A stretch of DNA of 21,538 nt, taken from the NCBI GenBank assembly GCA_036382695.1, contig DASVHF010000061.1, positions 1 through 21,538 on the forward strand. The letters are read 5' to 3'. Of this stretch, positions 7,026 to 13,580 are shown piece after piece. The translations under genes were made by a program, and so were the position numbers. The DNA is from DASVHF01 sp036382695. Its GTDB lineage: Bacteria; Patescibacteriota; Microgenomatia; Woykebacterales; RBG-16-39-9b. The notes beneath the pieces are model-generated. The model searched no databases, was not told the DNA's origin, and saw only the letters and a list, made by a program, of their open reading frames with translations. How positions within the stretch are numbered: position 1 is the stretch's first letter; every line of letters begins with the position of its first letter.

Positions 7026-7092
7026 CAATAAAACCCTGTTTTACAACAAAACCAACTTGCACCTGGCCAGGTTTTTTCTAGCTGAAGTTGTC

Positions 7093-7557
7093 CTATGGAC
7101 ACGCAAGAGCAGGATTTACGTCGGCACCTTCAAGCTCGCCAGTACTTGATTGCCAACGGGCATTCCCATTCCCACCAGTATTGTCGTTATAAGCACAAAC
7201 CTGAGTACCAGCAGTCCCTGCCGCAATCGTGACATTATCTGGAATGTTTTCTAGGAAATCGTTGGTTGTCAAGAAACCAGGCTCACTAGTATCACCACAA
7301 GTAGCAGCATCGTAAGGATCTGTTGCACCGGCAATGTCACCTGCTAAAACAGATGTTATACAAGCACCAAGTCCACTAGCCACACTCCTTACATCAGACT
7401 CTGCCGTAGAATCGTTAGCGGCACGGATTCGGGCTGCCGGATCAATTACCACGATTACGATCAAAACTAAGATCGCAATAATCGCGATCACAACTAACAG
7501 CTCAATAAGCGTGAAGCCTTTTTCTTTTCTTAGATGAGATCTAAGTTTTTCAATCAC
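7093..7557 (-). CDS. Type IV pilin with four cysteines (paralogue 1, probable major pilin)
   Basis: The 154-residue product starts at a GTG (7555-7557). The start is fixed by a strong ribosome site GGGAGGTGA seven bases upstream, the best in the locus. The leader ends RKEKG, then FTLIELLVVIAIIAILVLIVIVVIDPAARI, with cleavage after Gly14, Phe15 and Glu19. Cysteines 66, 87, 121 and 153 are conserved in the next gene. The strong ribosome site and first place among the pilins suggest high expression, hence the major-pilin guess. A 91-bp spacer separates it from pilD, enough for its own promoter, but I see no convincing -35/-10 pair. Confidence 0.87.
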   Translation of the reverse strand: MIEKLRSHLRKEKGFTLIELLVVIAIIAILVLIVIVVIDPAARIRAANDSTAESDVRSVASGLGACITSVLAGDIAGATDPYDAATCGDTSEPGFLTTNDFLENIPDNVTIAAGTAGTQVCAYNDNTGGNGNARWQSSTGELEGADVNPALACP

Positions 7558-7564
7558 TTATTTC

Positions 7565-7573
7565 TCACCTCCC
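7565..7573 (-). promoter_or_regulatory. Strong Shine-Dalgarno site of the first pilin gene
   Basis: GGGAGGTGA on the minus strand ends seven bases before a GTG start. It decides the non-ATG start of the pilin at 7093-7557. Several neighbours (pilD, pilT, gyrA) lack any comparable site. Confidence 0.8.
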
Positions 7574-7648
7574 TTCGAATATTAATAGGAATTGCGAATA
7601 AAAATATAGTATTTAGATAAAGGTATGAGGTTTCGATATTAGGCAGTT

Positions 7649-8455
7649 TCATCCAGTTATCGTCCTTAAGTATAAATCAATAAGTGCCTGCCCCCAGAAA
7701 GCGGCGATAAACGCCCCGATAGTCAAAAACGGCCCGAAGGGTACTGTCTGCCCGAACCGTTTTCTACCTATCAACATAAGCATAACAGCCACAAACGCAC
7801 CTGTCAAGAAGCCTAGAAAGATAGCCACTAATACAGACGGCCAACCGACAGCTACTCCGATTAAAAACACCAGCTTAGCGTCGCCTCCGCCCATAGCTTT
7901 CTCGCCGGAAACATAAACGATGGCAAAAAAGGCTAGTGCGGCTACGGCAGCAGCGGCAATATCAATCAGAAAAACCGAGGCCAAATCAAAGTTTAAGAGT
8001 AATAAGATGAGTTTGTAGGCTCCGACAACGCCAATTGCGGGCAAAACCACGCTGTTTGGTAATAACCCGTCTTTCAGATCAGTAATGAACAATACTATTA
8101 AGGTGCTCACCACGAACAGCAAATAGATTAGTTGCAGCCAACCAAGGAAGTTAACACTTGATACATTTGCTGCCCAGTAGTAAAAAGTAAAAGTAAACAA
8201 GAGCCCGGTAGCGGCTTCTACCAAAGGATACTGGGCAGAAATTTTAGCGCCGCAATAACGACAACGCCCTCTCAGCCATAAAAAACTTGCAATTGGAGCT
8301 AAATCTGCCGGTGCCAACCCGTGCTTGCAGTCTGGACAGCGAGAGTGATCGAAAAAAATCGAACCGCCATGAATTGAACGGTAAGCAATAACGTTCAAGA
8401 ACGAACCGACGGCTAAACCAAAGATGAAGAAAAGTAAAAGTAAAAAATGTATCAT
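7649..8455 (-). CDS. pilD: Prepilin peptidase PilD (A24 aspartic protease)
   Basis: This 268-residue polytopic membrane protein opens with the family signature GSFLNVIAYR (17-26). The cytoplasmic loop carries a four-cysteine metal site (Cys40, Cys43, Cys65, Cys68). The two catalytic aspartates are visible: Asp126 in FITDLKDGLLPN and Asp192 in GGGDAKL. PFGPFL near the C-terminus is also conserved. PilD cleaves the leader of the prepilins after Gly and, in bifunctional members, N-methylates the new first residue. All expected substrates are encoded directly downstream. The start codon is itself part of a heptamer array (8449-8513) and has no ribosome site; ATGATAC is both the first codons and a repeat unit. 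Confidence 0.97.
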   Translation of the reverse strand: MIHFLLLLFFIFGLAVGSFLNVIAYRSIHGGSIFFDHSRCPDCKHGLAPADLAPIASFLWLRGRCRYCGAKISAQYPLVEAATGLLFTFTFYYWAANVSSVNFLGWLQLIYLLFVVSTLIVLFITDLKDGLLPNSVVLPAIGVVGAYKLILLLLNFDLASVFLIDIAAAAVAALAFFAIVYVSGEKAMGGGDAKLVFLIGVAVGWPSVLVAIFLGFLTGAFVAVMLMLIGRKRFGQTVPFGPFLTIGAFIAAFWGQALIDLYLRTITG

Positions 8456-8513
8456 GCGTCAAGAGTCATGTATCAAGTTGTTCCCCTGACGCGTGACTCG
8501 TGACACGCGACAC
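8449..8513. repeat. Inverted heptamer array between pilC and pilD
   Basis: Plus-strand units GTATCAT, GCGTCAA, GAGTCAT, GTATCAA (8449-8476) are followed by a 9-base linker. Then come CTGACGC, GTGACTC, GTGACAC, GCGACAC (8486-8513). The reverse complements of the first block are ATGATAC, TTGACGC, ATGACTC and TTGATAC, so both blocks carry one consensus, NTGAYNC, in opposite orientation. All units are in exact 7-bp register within each block. The first unit covers the pilD start codon. Confidence 0.75.
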
Positions 8514-8517
8514 ATTG

Positions 8518-9714
8518 CTAGAATGCGCTGGTGATGTTGTAAATTGGCAGGACAATTGAGATCATTAACATACCAACCATTACCCCCAAAGCAACCATGA
8601 TGATTGGTTCCAGCGCGGTAGTAAGGTTTTTCACTTGCTGTTCAACTTCTAATTCAAAAAATTGAGAGACCTTGGTCAGTACCTCATCCATTTTTCCGGT
8701 CTCTTCACCGACACTAGCCATTTGCGAAATCAGTGGCGGGAAAACTTCTTCACTGGCCAAAGCATTGGAGAGAGTCGTTCCTTTTTCCACTTTAGTTATT
8801 ATATTACCAACAGCTTGCCTGTGAGTCGCATTGGTAGCTGTTTCACCAGAAATCTTCAAAGAATCAAGTATCGGTACACCGGCCGAAACTAAAGCACCTA
8901 GAGTTCGGGTGAACTCAGTCAAGGAAGTGTCGCGATTTAGCTTACCAACCACCGGCAATTTTAAGAGTAATTTATCAATTAGCAAAGCACCTTCAGGTGT
9001 TTTCCTGTATCGGCGCAGGGCAATGTTACCACCAATCATCGCCAGGAGCACCAACCACCAGAAACGAACCATAAAGTGGCTCACTGCTATCAAGACCCTT
9101 GTTGGCAGGGGTAGGACAATATCCAAATCGACGTAAACTTCGGACAGCTTAGGCACGACAAATATAAGAATAATACTAGCCACCAAAATCATCGCTATAG
9201 TGATAATAGCTGGGTAAACCATCGCCCCTTTTATCTTACTTTGAAATTCGCGGTCTTTTTCTAATGTATCGGCGAGTTTCATCAGGACTTTATCGAGCGT
9301 ACCAGAAGCTTCGCCTGCTTTTATCACGTTTATATAAGCAGCTGAATAGACTGATCGGTGTTTAGAGAGAGCGCTGGCAAAGCTACTCCCCCCCTCGATA
9401 TCTTCGGAGATTTGCTTAACTACTTCCTGAAGACTTTTATTTTCGGTTTGTTTTTGCAGGACAACCAGCGAATCGGCAAGAGGCAAGCCGGAAGTAATCA
9501 TCGTTGACAGCTGCCGGGTGAATTGAGCAAGTGCTGCGATACCCACACCCTTAAAGAGGTTGATTTCCATCGCCTTCTTTTTTGGTTCAATGCTAATAAT
9601 CGTGAAATCTTTTCCATGCAAAATAGTCGCTGCCTGCTTGGAGTTTACAGCTTCAATTATGCCTTTGTGGGTCTGTCCTTTTTTATCTGTAACTACATAA
9701 TTAAATTCTTGCAT
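8518..9714 (-). CDS. pilC: Type IV pilus inner-membrane platform protein PilC
   Basis: This 398-residue protein has the two tandem GspF/PilC domains. The first starts about residue 60 with LAQFTRQLSTMITSGLPLADSL and the second about 265 with LTEFTRTLGALVSAGVPILDSL. Membrane helices lie near 165-195, 213-235 and 370-392. The N-terminal stretch MQEFNYVVTDKKGQTHKGIIEA is the usual cytoplasmic start. PilC is the membrane platform on which PilB adds and PilT removes pilin subunits. Length is typical (about 400). The gene begins four bases after the pilT stop, so it is co-transcribed. No abnormal feature is seen. Confidence 0.97.
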   Translation of the reverse strand: MQEFNYVVTDKKGQTHKGIIEAVNSKQAATILHGKDFTIISIEPKKKAMEINLFKGVGIAALAQFTRQLSTMITSGLPLADSLVVLQKQTENKSLQEVVKQISEDIEGGSSFASALSKHRSVYSAAYINVIKAGEASGTLDKVLMKLADTLEKDREFQSKIKGAMVYPAIITIAMILVASIILIFVVPKLSEVYVDLDIVLPLPTRVLIAVSHFMVRFWWLVLLAMIGGNIALRRYRKTPEGALLIDKLLLKLPVVGKLNRDTSLTEFTRTLGALVSAGVPILDSLKISGETATNATHRQAVGNIITKVEKGTTLSNALASEEVFPPLISQMASVGEETGKMDEVLTKVSQFFELEVEQQVKNLTTALEPIIMVALGVMVGMLMISIVLPIYNITSAF

Positions 9715-9718
9715 AATA

Positions 9719-10795
9719 TTATTCCTTCACCCTGGGACCGGCGTGTTTCACCTCGCGCATCAGCTCTTGTGGCCTCAAACTGTAGGAAAGGGCAGTTTCC
9801 AAGCTAAGACGGCCCATCTTGACCAAAGAAGCTAGTGACGTTTCTAGAGTCTGCATCCCAAGACTGGAAGAAGTTTGGATAATGTTGTCAACAAGGTGTG
9901 TTTTCCCTTCACGAATCACGTTCCTTACTGCTGGCGTCGCCAGCAAAATCTCGACTGCTGGGTAACGACCCCCCTTCATTGAGGGTATAAGTCGCATAGA
10001 AATGACTGCCTCCAGCACGTTGGAAAGCTGCATTCGGACTTGATCTTGCTGATTTTCTGGAAAAACCCCAACCACACGGTCAAGCGTTTGGGCCGCGTTG
10101 TTTGTATGTAAGGTGGCAAAAACTAAATGACCAGTTTCGGCGATTGTAAGAACCGACTCGATAGTTTCATAATCGCGCATTTCTCCGATTAGTACGACAT
10201 CTGGGTCCTCCCTCAGGACGCTGCGAAGGGAAATCTCCCAAGAGTGAGTGTCTAGGTGCATTTCTCTTTGAGCAATCAAGGATTTGCGGCTTGGGTAAAC
10301 ATATTCAATCGGATCTTCGACGGTAACAATATGCTCGCCTCTCTCACTATTGATCACGTTTATCAATGAGGAGATGGTAGTCGACTTACCATGACCAGTA
10401 GGCCCGGTGACCAAGATAAGGCCTTGACGTAGCTGTGTAAGATTACCAAGCATCTTTGGCAAGTGAAGCTCCTCAAGTGCTGGTATTTTATTGGGGATCA
10501 GACGAAGAGCAGCTGATAAGTAACCTTTTTGGTAAAAAGCATTTACCCTAAAACGAGCTACTTCACCTAGGGCAAACGAAAAGTCGAGTTCTTTGTTGGT
10601 AAGCAGGAGTTCTTTTTGTTCGGGCAGGCAAAGTGATAAAACTAATTTTTCAATATAATCTGGAGTTGGCGTAGACCCTTTCGTGATAGGGGTGAGTTTA
10701 CCATCAATACGCAAGGTAGGGTAAACGCCAGCCATCAGATGAACATCGCTAGCACCGCGTCGCAGCGCTTCCTCTAAAATTTGTTGAATTTCCAT
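9719..10795 (-). CDS. pilT: Pilus retraction ATPase PilT
   Basis: This 358-residue protein starts MEIQQILEEALRRGASDVHL, the PilT N-terminal domain. The Walker A is GPTGHGKSTT (Lys137). The Asp box is in the EDPIEYVY region. The Walker B is DPDVVLIGEMRD and the His box HLVFATLHTN. The C-terminal motif AVRNVIREGK corresponds to the AIRNLIRE signature that is specific for PilT and needed for retraction. The hexameric ATPase depolymerises the pilus, so twitching or DNA uptake is likely. It lies between pilB and pilC. The 134-bp leader upstream contains a heptamer array and no ribosome site just before the ATG. C-terminal length is normal. Confidence 0.97.
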   Translation of the reverse strand: MEIQQILEEALRRGASDVHLMAGVYPTLRIDGKLTPITKGSTPTPDYIEKLVLSLCLPEQKELLLTNKELDFSFALGEVARFRVNAFYQKGYLSAALRLIPNKIPALEELHLPKMLGNLTQLRQGLILVTGPTGHGKSTTISSLINVINSERGEHIVTVEDPIEYVYPSRKSLIAQREMHLDTHSWEISLRSVLREDPDVVLIGEMRDYETIESVLTIAETGHLVFATLHTNNAAQTLDRVVGVFPENQQDQVRMQLSNVLEAVISMRLIPSMKGGRYPAVEILLATPAVRNVIREGKTHLVDNIIQTSSSLGMQTLETSLASLVKMGRLSLETALSYSLRPQELMREVKHAGPRVKE

Positions 10796-10803
10796 GTCAA
10801 AAC

Positions 10804-10872
10804 GTATCGCGCGTCATGTATCAAGTATCATGTTATAAATTTGCCGACACTTGACACCTTGACACTTGACAC
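10804..10872. repeat. Inverted heptamer array upstream of pilT
   Basis: Plus-strand units GTATCGC, GCGTCAT, GTATCAA, GTATCAT (10804-10831) are followed by a 12-base linker. Then come CCGACAC, TTGACAC, (one extra C), TTGACAC, TTGACAC (10844-10872). Reverse complements of the first block are GCGATAC, ATGACGC, TTGATAC and ATGATAC. The consensus NTGAYNC is the same as in the pilD array, and the 14-mer GTCATGTATCAAGT is identical in both (8465-8478 and 10813-10826). The second block also reads as a 15-bp tandem repeat (10846-10860 and 10861-10875) with 14 of 15 matches. Confidence 0.75.
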
Positions 10873-10876
10873 CTCC

Positions 10877-10925
10877 TTTAGGTTAGCCAAGCTTAAGACT
10901 TTAGCCGCTAGTAGCTAGTTTCCAG
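10877..10925. repeat. Weaker second heptamer block after pilB
   Basis: ACTTTAG, CCGCTAG, TAGCTAG, TTTCCAG (10898-10925) follow one another in 7-bp register, with a loose consensus ending YTAG/CCAG. The preceding 10877-10897 holds TTAGCCA and CTTAAG, which look like the opposite orientation. Similarity is looser than in the other arrays, so this is a tentative member. Confidence 0.35.
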
Positions 10926-10929
10926 TGGC

Positions 10930-12699
10930 TCAGTCCCTGCTTACTCGAAGTATTTCTTCGATAGTCGTAATTCCTTCTAGTGCCTTTAAATAACCATCTT
11001 GGATAAGTTTGACCATTCCTTCCTCAACAGCTTGTTCCTCAATCTTTCCTGCCGGCGACCTCTCTAAAATTAGACGGCCAATTTTATCGGTAATGGGCAT
11101 GACTTCAAAAATAGCAATTCGCCCTTTGTAGCCTGAATCACCACACTTATCGCAACCTTTACCTTTAAACAACTTAAACTTACGCGTTCCTTCAAGCTCT
11201 TTTAAATCCTTTTCCTCCTGTGAAGAAAGTTGGACATGTTTTTCATTAAGAAGGTTGCCTAAAGTTTTTTTGATGTCGTCGACTAATTGGACCGGAGGGT
11301 CGTATTTTTGCTTGCAGTCTTCGCAAATTTTCCGTACCACTCGTTGAGCTGCCACACAATTCATCGAAGAAGCCAGTAAAAAGGTCTCAGCGCCCATGTC
11401 TAAAAGTCGAGGCAGTGCACCGGCCGAAGAATTAGTATGAAGAGTCGAAAAAACTAAGTGGCCAGTTAGTGAAGCTTGGATAGCCAAACCAGCGGTTTCA
11501 CCATCTCGAACCTCTCCCACCATAATTATATTAGGATCTTGTCGAAGGAAACTTCGCAGTCCCGAAGCAAAAGTCAAACCGGCGGTGGGGTTTAATTGAA
11601 CCTGATTCACACCAGGGATTTGATACTCGACTGGATCTTCGATTGTTACAATATTTACCTTTGGCGAATTTATTTTTGACAAAGTTGAAAATAGCGTAGT
11701 CGTCTTACCAGAACCTGTCGGTCCAGTAATTAATATTATTCCGTGTGGCCTGATAATATTGTCTTCAAAAGCTTTCAGGGCAGTTCCTCGTAAACCTAGG
11801 TCTGCCAAAGTTGGGGGTGAAGCAGCTTTGGGGAGCAACCTCATCACTACCTTTTCGCCATGCACGGTAGGCAGGGTAGCAATACGAAGATCCACTACGC
11901 TCTCGGCAAGTTTGAAGGTAAAACGGCCGTCTTGAGGGATTCTTTTCTCATCAATTTTTAAGTTGGCTAGTATCTTTATCCGGGAGACGAGTGCCTCATG
12001 TACTTTTCTGGGTAAAACAACTCTCTCCTGCAAAATACCATCAATACGATACCGTACCCGGGTACGATCCTCCAGCGGCTCAGCATGAATATCACTGGCC
12101 CGAGCTTTCATAGCATATTCAATTAGGGTTGAGACTATTTTTGCTACCGGAGCCTCTTTGATAACCTCGCCAATCTTTTCAAGGTCGGTGATTTCTTCCT
12201 TAGCTTCGAGAGTACCGCTTACTTCTTCCAAGGCGGCTGAGACTTGGGTGGTAAGACTTTGTGAGTACTGATCGGTAATCGCCTGGTTTATTAAGTTTGG
12301 CGTAGAAATATAGGGTTTAATTTTTGCGCCGCTTTTTCTTTCGATGAATTCAACTATTTGCAAATCTAGCGGATCAGCCATAGCAACTGAAAGGGTATTA
12401 AGCTGCTTGTTATATTGAAACGGAATGAGAGTGTAGCGGCGCGCAACCGGTTCTGGAATTTTACCTAAGATGTCGGTGGGAATCGGCTTGCCGGTTGGAT
12501 CCTCAAAATCAATACCCAAAATAGCAGCACGTGCCTGGGCAATATCTTCTAAGCTAGCGAAGTTGCGCTCAAGTAGAACCTCTTCAACTTGCTTACCAGT
12601 TTTGATGGCCTCAGTTTTCACCATTGAAAGCCTATCGTTGGTGAGCTTACCAGCTTCGAATAGAATGTCTTCTATACCTTTTTCAGTGACTTGTTGCAT
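10930..12699 (-). CDS. pilB: Pilus extension ATPase PilB
   Basis: This 589-residue protein has a T2SSE/MshEN-type N-terminal region (about 5-150), including the block ARRYTLIPFQYNKQLNTLSV. The secretion ATPase core follows. The Walker A is GPTGSGKTTT (Lys332). The core then has VTIEDPVEYQIPGVNQVQLN, the Walker B DPNIIMVGEVRD and the His box HLVFSTLHTN. A zinc-binding pair of CxxC motifs (Cys459, Cys462, Cys516, Cys519) is diagnostic for PilB/GspE extension ATPases and absent from PilT. It drives pilus polymerisation at PilC. GAGGA eight bases before the ATG is a fair ribosome site. It is the first gene of the locus, with a strong promoter at 12741-12770. Confidence 0.97.
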   Translation of the reverse strand: MQQVTEKGIEDILFEAGKLTNDRLSMVKTEAIKTGKQVEEVLLERNFASLEDIAQARAAILGIDFEDPTGKPIPTDILGKIPEPVARRYTLIPFQYNKQLNTLSVAMADPLDLQIVEFIERKSGAKIKPYISTPNLINQAITDQYSQSLTTQVSAALEEVSGTLEAKEEITDLEKIGEVIKEAPVAKIVSTLIEYAMKARASDIHAEPLEDRTRVRYRIDGILQERVVLPRKVHEALVSRIKILANLKIDEKRIPQDGRFTFKLAESVVDLRIATLPTVHGEKVVMRLLPKAASPPTLADLGLRGTALKAFEDNIIRPHGIILITGPTGSGKTTTLFSTLSKINSPKVNIVTIEDPVEYQIPGVNQVQLNPTAGLTFASGLRSFLRQDPNIIMVGEVRDGETAGLAIQASLTGHLVFSTLHTNSSAGALPRLLDMGAETFLLASSMNCVAAQRVVRKICEDCKQKYDPPVQLVDDIKKTLGNLLNEKHVQLSSQEEKDLKELEGTRKFKLFKGKGCDKCGDSGYKGRIAIFEVMPITDKIGRLILERSPAGKIEEQAVEEGMVKLIQDGYLKALEGITTIEEILRVSRD

Positions 12700-12735
12700 C
12701 GGGCAGATCCTCTAATCCACCGGCTGGCGGAACTA

Positions 12736-12765
12736 CTTACATTTTATCTACTCGCCTGTTACAAT
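12736..12765 (+). promoter_or_regulatory. Predicted promoter of the holB-like gene, probably leaderless
   Basis: CTTACA (12736-12741) and TACAAT (12760-12765) are spaced 18 bases. Transcription would begin near 12772-12773, exactly at the second in-frame ATG (12773). No ribosome site is present, which fits a leaderless transcript. It overlaps the divergent pilB promoter. Confidence 0.45.
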
Positions 12766-12770
12766 GTCAA
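12741..12770 (-). promoter_or_regulatory. Predicted strong promoter of the pilus locus (pilB)
   Basis: On the minus strand a perfect TTGACA (12765-12770) and TAAAAT (12741-12746, 5 of 6) are 18 bases apart. The start would be near 12734, giving a leader of about 35 bases with GAGGA before pilB. This is the best promoter match in the window. Confidence 0.6.
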
Positions 12771-12772
12771 TT

Positions 12773-13435
12773 ATGAACCTACCGCTTTTGATTATCGGAG
12801 GTGAAGCCCCCTCTCGAAAGGAGAAAGCTTTCCAGGAAGCCAGCCAAAATTCTTCTACATTTGACACGACCGTGCTGGATGCAAAGGAAACTTCGGGTAT
12901 AGCTGATGTTCGAGACTTAATTTATAAATTTTCTCGGCGTCCGTTTGAATCTTCGTTTCAAACCTTTTGTTTGCTTGAAGCACAAAATCTCACCCAAGAG
13001 GCCCAAAACGCTCTTTTGAAGACTTTAGAGGAAACCCCATCTAGCAGTAAAATAATCCTTACTGCTCCAACAGCTGAAAGCTTACTTTCAACCATAACCA
13101 GTAGATGCCAAACTTGGCAGCTAGCTCCAGACAAAGAAAACACCTTTGATTTAAATTTACTGCAAACCTATCTAAATGTCAGTTTCTACGAGAGATACAA
13201 ATTGGCTGATAGATTGGACCTTGATTCTTGGATCTCGGCTTGGCGGCAGATTCTTTTAAATTTATTTGTCGCTGATACCAAAAAAATCCCTATCCAAGCA
13301 AACCAGCAAAAAATACTTGCTTACATCAAATTAATCACTAAGTTGAAGTCTCTTCAAAAAAGAAAAGCTTCAAGCAAATTAATTAAAACCATCATCCTTC
13401 TTGAAACCCCACCCCTGTTAGTAAATAGTAATTAG
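12773..13435 (+). CDS. holB: DNA polymerase III delta-prime-like clamp-loader subunit, without Walker A
   Basis: From ATG 12773 the product is 220 residues. The core has DVRDLIYKFSRRPFESSFQTFCL, then EAQNLTQEAQNALLKTLEETP and IILTAPTAESLLSTITSRC. This is the typical delta-prime block with the SRC sensor motif. Delta-prime is the stationary, non-hydrolysing subunit of the clamp loader. Here the N-terminal P-loop region and the zinc site are absent, and the protein is well below the usual 300 or more residues, so it is a minimal version. An ATG three codons earlier (12764) overlaps the predicted -10 box, so the later start is preferred. The last codons (VNSN) and the stop are formed by a heptamer array. 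Confidence 0.8.
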   Translation: MNLPLLIIGGEAPSRKEKAFQEASQNSSTFDTTVLDAKETSGIADVRDLIYKFSRRPFESSFQTFCLLEAQNLTQEAQNALLKTLEETPSSSKIILTAPTAESLLSTITSRCQTWQLAPDKENTFDLNLLQTYLNVSFYERYKLADRLDLDSWISAWRQILLNLFVADTKKIPIQANQQKILAYIKLITKLKSLQKRKASSKLIKTIILLETPPLLVNSN

Positions 13436-13523
13436 TTATTAGTTTAGTAATGAGTTATTGCTGTTTTTTTTACTTCGCCAATCGCAAATTACCAATCACT
13501 GATGGTTGGTGACTAATAATTAA
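13418..13523. repeat. Inverted heptamer array between holB and gyrB
   Basis: Block 1: TTAGTAA, ATAGTAA, TTAGTTA, TTAGTTT (13418-13445), then, shifted by two bases, TTAGTAA and TGAGTTA (13444-13457). A T-rich linker contains eight T (13464-13471). Block 2: TCGCCAA, TCGCAAA, TTACCAA, TCACTGA, TGGTTGG, TGACTAA, TAATTAA (13475-13523). Reverse complements of block 1 have the consensus TNACTAA; block 2 follows TNRCYAA, so the blocks are inverted. The array starts inside the last codons of holB and contains its stop. Confidence 0.7.
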
Positions 13524-13528
13524 TTAGC

Positions 13529-13557
13529 TTGCATTTGAACCTCTAACAAAGTAAAAT
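13529..13557 (+). promoter_or_regulatory. Predicted gyrB promoter
   Basis: TTGCAT (13529-13534) and TAAAAT (13552-13557) have the ideal 17-base spacing. The start would be near 13564, followed by the ribosome site AAGAGGG (13569-13575), five bases before the gyrB ATG. Confidence 0.55.
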
Positions 13558-13580
13558 AAAGTAGCTTTAAGAGGGTATAG

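Noticed and set aside
7061..7077. Palindrome ACCTGGCCAGGT followed by a T-run on the plus strand, like a terminator
   Set aside because: A loop of usable size leaves a stem of only about four pairs, and no plus-strand gene ends there; it lies between two minus-strand pilins.
8449..10872. Heptamer arrays considered as CRISPR
   Set aside because: Units are 7 bp without unique spacers of constant length, the blocks are inverted, and no cas gene is present.
13464..13471. Run of eight T after holB as intrinsic terminator
   Set aside because: The T-run is in the linker between the inverted blocks, not directly after a GC-rich stem; the flanking units are AT-rich.
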